64,000 bases of DNA from Liolophura sinensis (lineage: Eukaryota > Mollusca > Polyplacophora > Chitonida > Chitonidae). The notes below the pieces were generated by a model. That model searched no databases and was not told where the DNA came from. It was given only the letters and a program-made list of their open reading frames with translations. The DNA is taken from NCBI RefSeq assembly GCF_032854445.1, contig NC_088299.1, positions 10,907,608 through 10,971,607 on the forward strand, written 5' to 3'. Below are positions 54,001 through 62,272 of this stretch, in pieces (the first letter of the stretch is position 1; the number at the start of each line of letters is the position of its first letter). Made by a program: the position numbers and the translations under genes.

Positions 54001-54975
54001 TTAGTACCTGGAATTCACCATCATGCACTTGATGAAAAAGCAACATGTCAACAAAGACTGAAATATTTTTGACCACTAATTCCAAAACTCGCACGGTTAA
54101 ATTTATTATTTATTTATTTGATTAGTGCTGTACTCAAGGTTGTACTCTCCCCAGGATATTTCACTTATACAATGGTGGTCAGCACTGTGGTGGGAGGAAA
54201 CGACCATCCACAGGTTGCTGACAGACCCTCCCACATAAGGCCAGAGAGGAAGGGATGGATTCAGCAGCAACTGCTCATATCAACTTTCCTATTACTTAAA
54301 AGAGCAGCAGTCTATGTTGCCATGCATGGATATATTTTTCATAAGCACATTAATAAATTACTAATCTCACAATGGAGGAATGCCGCTGACATGATTGTGT
54401 GTTTTATTATTCATTATCCATTTTTACAATGAAAAATGTTAATGTTTTTTTCCATCTGCACAGAGCAATCAGCCTGAGAGATTGTGGGTATTATAATAAT
54501 ATATCAATATTGCTGGGATTAAGATAGACGTCTATCTTAACCAGTACTCATATATGTAATCTACATACGCCTGCGATGTTCTCTGCTTTTATGTGTTTCT
54601 TCATCATAGTTTACCTGGTCGCAAAAACAGCATGGTGCTGAACATGGAGAGGGCCACAGGAGTGAAGACACCCATGAATCCCCCCAGGGTGCGGTGATTA
54701 CGACCTGAAGTGTCCGGCCCGGCGCACGCTTCAAAGTTCGTGTAGCCATAACCACTTAGACTCCGAGGCAGGCGCCAGGCTAGGGACGAATGAAGCAGTG
54801 GGGTGCGATCCGTGTTCCCAGCGGTGTTGTCGGTGTCGACGTAGCTGCTTTCATCCTCGGAGAGATAGCCTAGATGAGAGGGGCTGCCACTGTTGCTTGT
54901 GTTTGCAACATGTGAGTGACCAGGCTGAATTATGTCAACAACAACATTCGACACTTCGCCATCCCGAGAAGCCAT
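37658..54975 (-). CDS. SLC12A9: SLC12A9, cation-chloride cotransporter family member (11 coding exons)
   Basis: Member of the SLC12 cation-chloride cotransporter family (CCC6/CIP1). Human SLC12A9 has been linked to lysosomal chloride/ammonium handling and to modulation of other cotransporters; ions carried here cannot be read from sequence. Eleven exons join in frame to 962 residues (human about 914, from memory). The N-terminus is a long soluble region with a YLSEDESSY acidic patch. TM1 begins near [18 protein letters not shown], followed by [45 protein letters not shown] and [12 protein letters not shown], all family signatures. A soluble C-terminal domain follows ([51 protein letters not shown]) and ends HPVTSTTL. 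The start is the first ATG after an in-frame upstream stop near 55050. The gene converges on mTOR. Confidence 0.95.
40108..40232 (-). CDS. SLC12A9: SLC12A9 exon 10 (TM9-10)
   Basis: Encodes [20 protein letters not shown] and [14 protein letters not shown] decayed ~58-bp copy of the exon's 5' part lies 109 bp upstream in the intron (40280-40337). Confidence 0.94.
40280..40337 (-). pseudogene. Partial duplicate of SLC12A9 exon 10 start
   Basis: On the minus strand it reads ctgattggtcagcctattgc then catcactcccctggtgtcct, aligning with exon 10 (ctgattggtcagctgaatgc). In frame it would give [18 protein letters not shown]. It is truncated on both sides, lacks an obvious acceptor and lies 109 bp upstream of the true exon. 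Confidence 0.8.
40687..40769 (-). CDS. SLC12A9: SLC12A9 exon 9
   Basis: Encodes [20 protein letters not shown] and [17 protein letters not shown] corresponds to human RGGNPWAAVL. Phase 1 in, phase 0 out (CAG|gtaaac). Confidence 0.93.
40952..41109 (-). CDS. SLC12A9: SLC12A9 exon 8 (TM8)
   Basis: Encodes [20 protein letters not shown] and [20 protein letters not shown]. Ends in phase 1 (T|gtgagc). Joined to exon 9 this gives LFWVIL, where the human protein has LFGVIL; the tryptophan is unusual but no other GT donor is available nearby. Confidence 0.93.
41887..41998 (-). CDS. SLC12A9: SLC12A9 exon 7 (TM7)
   Basis: Encodes [20 protein letters not shown], then [25 protein letters not shown](D/E)P is a signature of the family and spans the exon 6-7 junction. 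Ends in phase 2. Confidence 0.96.
42135..42235 (-). mobile_element. Degraded SINE 3' part, family 1
   Basis: atatttacttggctgggatt, aaaatatttcactaacatgc and gtggaggaaaccaggc in reverse orientation. Confidence 0.5.
42725..42832 (-). CDS. SLC12A9: SLC12A9 exon 6 (TM6)
   Basis: Encodes [20 protein letters not shown] and [15 protein letters not shown]. Its acceptor and first ~43 coding bases are amplified about 37 times in a 59-bp array occupying the intron upstream on the minus strand (42833-45020). Confidence 0.96.
42833..45020. repeat. 59-bp array of SLC12A9 exon 6 acceptor plus exon start, ~37 copies
   Basis: On the coding (minus) strand each unit reads ctggatatgagattgactat, then aagactggggatatgatgaa, then gtttgtgttctactttcag. 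The first two parts match the first ~43 bases of exon 6 and the last is its polypyrimidine tract and AG. Degraded units continue to about 45250. Confidence 0.96.
45376..45385. promoter_or_regulatory. CLEAR-like element in SLC12A9 intron 5
   Basis: GTCACGTGAT differs by one base from the CLEAR consensus GTCACGTGAC bound by TFEB/TFE3. It lies in a stretch of non-repetitive sequence just beyond the 59-bp array. Function is inferred only. Confidence 0.3.
46495..46590 (+). mobile_element. SINE 3' end, family 1
   Basis: tttcctaccaccataatgct, aatattcttgagtacagaat, then an aaataaataaaa tail. Confidence 0.75.
47735..47906 (-). CDS. SLC12A9: SLC12A9 exon 5 (TM5 and extracytosolic loop)
   Basis: Starts with the hydrophobic [18 protein letters not shown]. 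The loop follows, with NGT and NST sequons and [14 protein letters not shown], which aligns with the human loop FTGFNSSTLKDNL. Ends in phase 1 (C|gtaagt). Confidence 0.94.
47941..48175 (-). mobile_element. SINE, family 2
   Basis: Reverse copy of the 8500 element: tgtgtcttcttgtggcaggg, gacatgacaccccacccaat and tgacccgacccgggtttgat at the head end. Inserted between SLC12A9 exons 4 and 5. Confidence 0.7.
48300..48433 (-). CDS. SLC12A9: SLC12A9 exon 4 (TM4)
   Basis: Encodes [20 protein letters not shown] and ends ARTLVFILL with donor CTG|gtgggt. Position and hydrophobicity match TM4-5; identity to the human text is modest, but phases fit both neighbours. Confidence 0.92.
48473..48580 (-). mobile_element. 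SINE 3' part, family 1
   Basis: (TTTA)n, tgattggtgttttacgattt, accagcattatggtgggaac. Confidence 0.75.
48828..48962 (-). CDS. SLC12A9: SLC12A9 exon 3 (TM3)
   Basis: Encodes [20 protein letters not shown] and [20 protein letters not shown]. Phase 1 at both ends; donor G|gtaagt. Confidence 0.96.
49025..49265 (+). mobile_element. MITE copy C
   Basis: Left gtactgtaattacttcaaac, core gtttattcaagcatattctg and ttttgtgaagccctga, right aaaaaagttgaggaattaag; in SLC12A9 intron 2. Confidence 0.8.
49678..49714 (-). other. Potential G-quadruplex in SLC12A9 intron 2
   Basis: Uninterrupted series of C runs on the plus strand, so the SLC12A9 pre-mRNA carries at least five G runs of 3-6 with 1-2 base loops between exons 2 and 3. 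Confidence 0.6.
50033..50198 (-). mobile_element. SINE 3' part, family 1
   Basis: (TTTA)n, gattggtgttttacgccata, ttatatgacggtggtcagca and gaaacccacaaccatctgca. Confidence 0.85.
50199..50222. repeat. (TA)n microsatellite
   Basis: About 12 TA units at the edge of a minus-strand SINE in SLC12A9 intron 2. Confidence 0.9.
50477..50611 (-). CDS. SLC12A9: SLC12A9 exon 2 (TM1-TM2)
   Basis: Encodes [20 protein letters not shown], then [20 protein letters not shown]. This is the family's most conserved membrane segment. Phase 1 at both ends; donor T|gtatcc is weak. Confidence 0.95.
51270..51655. repeat. 33-bp minisatellite, SLC12A9 intron 1
   Basis: About 11 units of ccccaaccacttatcctacg then atcaatccaagat, very homogeneous. 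Confidence 0.95.
52100..54100 (-). other. SLC12A9 intron 1, nothing recognised
   Basis: AT-rich sequence without repeats I can name and without exon-like segments. Confidence 0.55.
54105..54255 (-). mobile_element. SINE 3' part, family 1
   Basis: tttatttatttgattagtgc, caatggtggtcagcactgtg and gacagaccctcccacataag; lies between SLC12A9 exons 1 and 2. Confidence 0.75.
54519..54540. repeat. Perfect 22-bp palindrome
   Basis: Half-site TTAAGATAGAC followed by its exact reverse complement, centred on an AatII-like GACGTC, in SLC12A9 intron 1, 75 bp from the exon 1 donor. Confidence 0.85.
54615..54975 (-). CDS. SLC12A9: SLC12A9 exon 1 (N-terminus, TM1 start)
   Basis: Starts [19 protein letters not shown]. 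The frame stays open upstream to a GTG at 54990 but has no earlier ATG before an in-frame TAA. Ends FSTMLFLRP plus one base (G|gtaaac). Contains an [15 protein letters not shown]-type phosphorylatable, acidic region before TM1. Confidence 0.93.
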
Positions 54976-55184
54976 CCTTGCTTCTGTCACCAGTCCGCTT
55001 CGAATGAGGAGTCCGTCGTAAAGATTCTCTAGTTGACTTTGATAACCTTATGCATAACACGAACGTCCTGTTAAAACCGGTCATAACAGTGCACAAACTC
55101 CTTTCAGGTTTTCAGTTTTATCAGCAACTTTTGTGTTGTTTTCTCAGCTGATCCCTTCTCATCACGGGTTGAAAGAACGCAGAG

Positions 55185-55192
55185 TGACGTCA
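55185..55192. promoter_or_regulatory. Palindromic CRE motif
   Basis: Full TGACGTCA, the consensus for CREB/ATF factors, about 210 bp upstream of the SLC12A9 ATG. Confidence 0.5.
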
Positions 55193-55213
55193 TGACCCAC
55201 AAGCGCATTTCGC

Positions 55214-55221
55214 ACTTCCGG
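55214..55221. promoter_or_regulatory. ETS-family motif
   Basis: ACTTCCGG, the ETS core common in metazoan housekeeping promoters. It lies 22 bp from the CRE and 3 bp from the E-box. Confidence 0.45.
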
Positions 55222-55223
55222 CC

Positions 55224-55229
55224 CACGTG
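55224..55229. promoter_or_regulatory. CACGTG E-box
   Basis: CACGTG with flanks CC and TG. It is bound by bHLH-ZIP factors (USF, Myc/Max, TFE/MITF). It lacks the full CLEAR flanks, so TFEB/MITF control is only a possibility. Confidence 0.45.
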
Positions 55230-55609
55230 TGTTTGTTGACAAAGTCACCGATTGTCGAGTTGCCGTTTAAAATATAGACCACTAGTTAATTTATAAGATC
55301 AAAACAATCTGAATTTATAGTACGCCTAAAAGCTAATGCTGAGCTAAGTCATCGTAGATGAATAGATTGATGTAAACAGTTTGTTAGCTGATGAAGAGAA
55401 AAATGTTGCTTGTACGTTTTTTTTTTATACTCACTAACGATGGGCTCTAAATTAAGCCAGGTTTACTTATAGACGTACATACATACATTTATACGTTAGC
55501 ATATATAGCCTAACTGAGCTCACTAGAAATCAACAGTCAACAGTCCTTCGTTATATCCTGTGTCGCAAAGTCTCAGGAACAAATAATGAATCCTAAAACT
55601 ATTGTATTC

Positions 55610-55712
55610 ATTTATTTACTCATTCTATTGATGTTTTACACCATACTCGAGGGTATTTCAATTATGTGACGGCGGCCAGCATTATGGTGGGACGAAATCG
55701 GGCATAGCCTGA
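55610..55712 (-). mobile_element. SINE 3' end, family 1
   Basis: tgttttacaccatactcgag, tgtgacggcggccagcatta; upstream of SLC12A9. Confidence 0.7.
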
Positions 55713-55919
55713 GGCGATAGTGAGATTATAAGGTATTAGGATCTGTTTCTGCATGTTTTTTGCTGTGGCTTTAAGCTTGGAGATATTGTTAAAACTCGTA
55801 AAATAAATATAAAGTAATATTACATCCTGGAAATGATCTACGTTACAACTCATCTGGTGTACAAAAGTACAATCCTGTATTCCACGTAGAACCATATAAT
55901 TGTTATTCCGCTATACTGG

Positions 55920-56460
55920 AATTGGAGTATAGATAGGGTTACCTCATCAGACAGTCGGTCAATCCGTTACGAATTTCATGTGCTGACTTTTCTTTTTCAA
56001 CAGATTAAATGTACTGAAGCGAAACTTGGTATATCGATAGTTTGATTTTTCAGATCAGCTGCGAGCTTCGGTCCATTTTTCCCCATTTTCGACCAAATTA
56101 CGACCGTTTATTTCTGTTTAGGACACTGATGGTTTTCCGGTATTATTTTTTTAAAAAAAGCAACAATGCTTTGTTCTGAACTGAATCTTTGTATAAGCCT
56201 TAATCATGGCAGGTTATAATATATACAGGTCAAGTTCTTGACCAAACTTGAGTTTGGACCGTTTCGTCTATTTTCGACTAAATTACCACCGTTTTTGGAT
56301 TTCACACTTTTCCGAATTTTTCTACCAACGGTTTAGAGTTAATTGAAACCTTGTATATGTGCTCTGGCTTCATCAAACTATACTAGAGATCAAGTTCGAG
56401 TCATGGGGCGTATCGCCCTTATGAGACAAAAATATACGGGTTTTTTTGAGGAAAATGAGA
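55920..56460. repeat. Dispersed repeat, unnamed
   Basis: Contains acctcatcagacagtcggtc, tgaagcgaaacttggtatat and ttcagatcagctgcgagctt, then repeated gaccgttt(c/a)-attttcgac(c/t)aaatta segments. A related stretch lies reversed at 62600-62880 (gacgaaaatggacgaaacga, ggcggactgacggacgaaca). I recognise this style from mollusc genomes but cannot name the family. Confidence 0.5.
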
Positions 56461-56549
56461 TATAGCTAATATACTGATGGGTCAAACCGGAACATGTATT
56501 GGATTTCCAGCATGCTTCCTTTTCTGATTATTAGTGTTTCCCGAATGAT

Positions 56550-56830
56550 CTACGATTACGTATCTCTCTACACATATAGGCATATATAAAAGTACCCCTG
56601 AGTGAATACGGAAGTTAATTCAGCTTTTTCAGATTATTTGTGTACTCTGAATATACACGACACTTCACGGATAATTTCCGTTATTATGACTACGATTACG
56701 TATCTCTCTACACATATAGGCATATATAAAAGTACCCCTGAGTGAATACGGAAGTTAATTCAGCTTTTTCAGATTATTTGTGTACTCTGAATATACACGA
56801 CACTTCACGGATAATTTCCGTTATTATGAC
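56550..56830. repeat. Perfect 140-bp tandem duplication
   Basis: Two adjacent copies starting ctacgattacgtatctctct, the second beginning at 56690, with no mismatch seen on reading. Either very recent or an assembly artefact. Confidence 0.92.
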
Positions 56831-57289
56831 TATCATCTACTTTCCACAGACTATTATACATAGGCCTATAGATGCCTTGATTATACTTATCGTCAAATAA
56901 ACTGCAACGTTTGCGGTGCGTTTATTGGGAGTGGGTGCGTATGTCAACGGATGGCTCAATACACAGACTGTTGTCTATTACAGGACTACCTATATAATGT
57001 AGCAAGTGATTTTCAATTTATCATACAATTGGGTATAAATACACCGTAAAAAATACGAAACATACTGTTGATATTAGTTATTAGTTGGAATCTGACTATT
57101 TATAGTGATTTCAGATCTAAATGCCGCTCATCGTAGGCGTGTCACAAACTCGTACTGCAGCATATCTAGTTGCCTATAAAGTGAAAGAAGAGATATCTGT
57201 ATAATTGACGCTGTGTATCTGATAACCGGGCATCTAACCTAGCTATATTGTGCATATATGCTAGTGCTGGGACTAACTGACTCACTTGG

Positions 57290-57965
57290 TCGAAAATTCT
57301 AACTGTTGGTCATGGGCTATCGGAATCGCTTAGCCATTTGTCAGTCATGGACTAGTGGATGCCCTCGAGAATCGCTCTGTGAATCACTCGGCCATTTCTT
57401 GGTTATGGGCTAGCGAAAGCTCTCGAGTGTCGCTCTGTTAAACACTCGGTAATCTGTCAGTCAAGGGCTGCTGGAAGTCCTCGAGTGTCGCTCTGTTAAC
57501 CACTCTGCCATTTGTCGGTCATGAGCTAGCGATATCCCTCCAGTGTCACTCTGTTATTCACTCTGCCATTTGTCGGTCGTGAGCTAGCGAAAACCCTCGA
57601 GAGTCGCTCTGTTAACCACTCTGCCATCTGATGGTCAAGAGCTAGCGAAAGCCCTCGAGTGTCGCTCTGTTAATCACTGTGCCATTTGTCGATCACGTGC
57701 TAGTGGAAGCCCTCGAATGTTTCTGTTAACCACTCGGCCATTTGTTGGTCATGACCTAGTGGAAGCCCTCAAGAGTCGCTCTGTTAACCACTCTGCCATT
57801 TGATGGTCATGAGCTAGCGAAAGCCCTCGAGTGTCGCTGTGTTAATCACTGTGCCATTTGTCGGTCATGAGCCAGTGGAAGCCCTCGAGTGTCGCTCTGT
57901 TAACAACTAGCTTACTCGTATGTTGGTCATTATGGAAGCAAGTGTTGCTCGGTTAACCACTCGGT
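57290..57965. repeat. ~58-bp minisatellite with tRNA A-box-like motif
   Basis: About 11 diverged units of gttaaccactctgccatttg then tcggtcatgagctagcgaaa. On the minus strand each unit carries TGGCNGAGTGGTTAA, which fits the pol III A-box consensus; no B box is seen. Confidence 0.88.
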
Positions 57966-59278
57966 CAACGAGAATTCTTGATTTACATGTAGGCCACTAT
58001 ATTTATAGAGGGGACATGTTGTCAACTACAAGACAAGAAGAGTTTAATGGTAGTGGTAAGTGAAATAATGGCAATGTCTCTAAAATGTTCAATGGCAACA
58101 TTGTTCCTGTGTTGCGTGGACGTTAATGGCTCTCAACAGGAATGCGAAAAAACATGGATATGTGGACTGGCTGCATCTGAGGAAAATTAACGATGACTAA
58201 TACTTAATGGTAGCTATGCTGACAATGTACGAAGTAATCAGTCGTGCATCCTCTATTCAGTTTGAGTTAACTTGGAGGACAAATAATGACTGCTCCCTCT
58301 CACATGCAAACACAGCAATGAAATCCCAGCAGATCTGTGTATGTGCCAAGCATAAACATCATCCAGCCTGCCACATCCAGCTGACCGTACATACACATGT
58401 AAACAAGCAGCATACAAACAAGATCCTTTTGATGTTTTCGGTTGTAAAGAGAGAATCATGCGCATATAGTCAAATGAGTAGGCAGTATAAATGCAGGCCT
58501 ATATGCATGTACAGTGACATCGCTACATCATATAACTAGCCTACAAGCGCTGGAGAAACACGTCTTCAAGTCTGAAACTGTTAGGCCTGTTTCAGTATTG
58601 AGAATTTAAATCCTGTGTATCTTGTGTTAACATCCCCGTTTCAGTGACGTGAATGTTTCTTTTTGATGATTGATAACCGGTATTATTCATAAATATCTAC
58701 ATACATGTATCTTAATTAGTATGTCCAGAATTTTCTGCATGACTTCGTTATGCTATGAAAACAGTTCTGATTGACAGCTCATAACGTTTTTGTTGTTGTT
58801 GTCTTTTTATATAAAAATTATTGTCTATGGTAATCAAAAACGATCTTATGTTATTTTGCACGCTGTCAATAAAATATCACACGCATATGGCACATGTATA
58901 ATGGATTTCCACTATATATATGCCCACAGTATAGGGCTCAGATGAAGACCTATTAGTTATAGCAGTCTTGAAATCCACTGATAAGTTGAAATTCAGAACT
59001 GATTATTTTATTATGATTTGTGTTTAAAGTAGCCTGACAAAAAATAGGTTTCATATAACCCGAATCTAATGGTGGGCTGGAATTATATGTTGTAGGTATC
59101 CAAACCAACTGGCATTTTACTTATAATAAGAATGTTTCACTAATACGACAGTTGTCATCCATGTTTGTGGGTGGATATATATTTTAATTATTGCTCATAA
59201 ACCTAGGTCTAAGTATATAGGCTTCATATGACAAATTATAATAAACCAGACGTAACCATTGAGGCTTCCCTGTATTAT

Positions 59279-59390
59279 ATTTATTTATTTATCTATTTGA
59301 TTTGTGTTTTACGCCGTGCTCAAGCATATTTCACTCATACGACGGCGGCCGTCATTATAGTGGGAGGAAACTGGGCAGAGCCCAAGGGTG
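59279..59390 (-). mobile_element. SINE 3' end, family 1
   Basis: (ATTT)n, tgtgttttacgccgtgctca, gacggcggccgtcattatag. Confidence 0.8.
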
Positions 59391-60717
59391 ATGATGCTCG
59401 CCCTGTATAAATATAAACAAAGATACTATTAATATATACACGTATACACGTAGGCCTACACTAAATGTATATCAACTCCCACATGTTTTTGTTTCGCACG
59501 TTAAAACCTATACGTGTATGTACTAGTTTATGAATTTGTTATGTCACCATAAATACCATGCTGAATTTCACCCAAGGACGGCCTGCTTCTATAGGGTAAC
59601 AGCTGTTCAGCACAAAGCGACTTACAAATCACAGAGTACATAGCCTAGCTGAGTAAACAGAGCCACGAACTACAACATCCCATTAAATGTGGCCTGATTT
59701 ATATGTCACTGGCAATGTGCCTCCCATCCGAAGAAAATCAATCCACACAAGGGAGATAACCCCGTCAATTACAGCAACTGAGGAATTTAGCCTACATATT
59801 TGACGTGTTCGTTTACTTGTGATTATGGCGCTATAATGTTAAACCCCATAATCGTTTAAAATCGGACTTGACTATCGATCAAGACGATCAATCGCAATGA
59901 GTTTCAAGACTTTTCTCACACTTTCTGGATCATCATCCGGCAACTCGCGCAAACAGTGCTGCAATTTTAAGCAGGATCCATTAAATATATTCCGAATCAT
60001 AATTTAACAATAGAACATGTAGTTATATTTAATCACTCATTTGATTCTTCTTTAATGATAATTAAGCCCATGCTGTGGCAGTTATGGCAAGCCGATGCAA
60101 CCTTAGGTTATTCCAGACATGCCCATCTAAAAACAGGGAAATTTATTTCATATCTTTGGAATTCAATTCACACTGAATTTATTTTGACATAGGCCTATCT
60201 GGAAATCGTTCCTTGATAGCTTAACCCATTTGTATGTTTTCCATATTTCACATATGTAAAATCATTTCAAGAGATGTTGAATAGAATTCAAGTTATCTGA
60301 AATAAGCGTTAATTTAAATAAATCTGGTATTCTTTTTGTGATACGTGCCCTATATCTGCTTGGTTACTTATATTATGAAAATAGATGCTCCGTAAATATA
60401 TAACCGTGTGGTTTCAAGGGCTTTTCGCTGACAACATCAATAACTGTTCGATCAGCCATGGTTTTTCGGGAAAGGGCAGATAAGTATGTTCATGTTTTTC
60501 AACTCCCGCTCATTCAAGGAGTTTTATAACTGCAGCTTCTCCATTATGGTGCTATTTAGGATATGTGTGGCTCTTGTACGGATATGCTTTTGCAAATGAT
60601 TGTCGACATGTGCAAAACAATTTCACTATACATGTGTGTCATCTGGAAGAGGCTTTGCAGATACATGTATCTAAAATTCACCATCCGCATATCAACAAAA
60701 ACCCTGCTACCTGCAAT

Positions 60718-60842
60718 ATCTGAAACTGATTTTAAGATATCTGAAACTGATTTTAAGATATCTGAAAACGATTTTAAGATGTATGAAAATGATTTTAACA
60801 TATCTGAAAATGATTTCAACATATCTGAAAATGGTTTTAAGG
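60718..60842. repeat. 21-bp tandem repeat, six copies
   Basis: Unit atatctgaaactgattttaa plus g, with A/G and C/T variants toward the 3' end. Confidence 0.92.
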
Positions 60843-61719
60843 TATAGGCCTACATGTACATCTGTGAACGTTGAAACTGTTTATATCTCAAATAAATCAT
60901 TACCGCAAATAACCAAAACTGCTCGCGAAAGGCGGTCAGTTTTAATAGTGTAGTAAACCGAAGGTCCCGGATTACACTCTCCACCCTGGGCTAGTTAGTA
61001 GTGAACTTTCTCACATGCGTTGCACGTCAGATAAGCAAACGGCAAGTGGTCTCATGTAAGACAATACAACAAATCGCTTAAAGTATAGTTTGCAGTCATG
61101 ACAACAGTGAAAGTCATGACAACAATCCGACCGTGGAGTAATTAAGAAATATAAGAATATTCACCAAAAAGGAAATATTTCTTTTTTTCTGGCATAGCTT
61201 CTTCAGTTGCCTTCAAACCATGATCTTCGTTTTATGCTTCCTTTCATACATCCTTTAAGCCAACAACAACAACAACAGCTGCTCTTGACATTAGGATGCC
61301 ATCTAATATATGGTAAGTGTGACCACCTGTCGTGATATCCCCTTCACGCAGTCGTACAACAACACTGCCAGCTGCTTTTCATACCATGACTATCAGAGGT
61401 CAAAAATTCGTCACATTTTATCGCAGATACATTTATCATTGATTTACTTGTTTGCTATGAATTTTGTTTCCCTCTTTTCATTATTTCTGTCACTAGGGAC
61501 CATTTCGTTCCAAGTCAGTTCCAAGCTGTGTTAAAACACAACCCTCTCTGTTGTTACGCTACAGTATTTGTCTTTCCCTTACGAAGGCAAATGTACAGAA
61601 ACATTAACTTATTACAGAAAAGATCAAGATTGTTCGCCGTCTTATAGGCGGGTAATGCATGCTCCTCACTGACGATGGTGTAGGTCGACAGCAAGAGACG
61701 TCCGTTGTCAAAATCATGA

Positions 61720-61805
61720 CATAAAAATTGGAAACCCGCAACAAAGACACCAGACATGACACCTCGCCAAGTCACATAATATACAGGACACCAAACCGAC
61801 TACTT
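61720..61805 (-). mobile_element. SINE fragment, family 2
   Basis: aacaaagacaccagacatga then cacctcgccaagtcacataa, matching the family 2 body in reverse. Confidence 0.55.
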
Positions 61806-62099
61806 TACTCTACTTGTCAACTTGTTCTTTCATACGATATCCACTGGTAAAAAGAAAGCACCGTTAGCATTGCCACTTTCAAAGTCTTTCGGTTAGGCCT
61901 CAGGATTCATTTAGGCATTTACATATACCGACATGATCTTCAAAATAGTATGCCATCGATACAAAAGCTTAAACATTACAACGCTGTCATTGGTTCTACA
62001 TGAGGTTCGAAAAATCTATCCCGCGCCTGCTGCTCATGTCTGATCCACATTCAAACAACCAAAAATGTCTCCAGGATGGTTAGGGTTTAAGATTTGATG

Positions 62100-62272
62100 A
62101 AACCGGGGTGCCTGCCATAGAATAAACCAGCAATCTTAGTCAGGTCTCTAAAAACACCTGCAGACCTAAAAAGCCGCAGATCAAACTAGCGAGAACTAAA
62201 TTCGAACCTGCGACCTCATTAAGGTCAGTCGATCGGCTGCGGCCCATATGTCAACTGAGCCAACTGATATCA
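62100..62272 (-). mobile_element. SINE with clear tRNA-like head
   Basis: On the minus strand: tggctcagttgacatatggg (A box), then gaggtcgcaggttcgaattt (B box). The body runs into sequence without an obvious tail. Confidence 0.6.

Larger units (their letters stand above)
54976..55260 (-). promoter_or_regulatory. SLC12A9: Likely SLC12A9 5' UTR and promoter
   Basis: The region directly upstream of the start codon has a local cluster of three transcription-factor motifs in 45 bp and an in-frame stop near 55050, fitting a 5' UTR and proximal promoter. No TATA box is apparent. The transcription start is not determinable from sequence. Confidence 0.5.

Noticed and set aside
54976-54990. Upstream start at 54990 for SLC12A9
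   Set aside because: The codon is GTG, not ATG; the first in-frame ATG after the upstream stop is at 54975.
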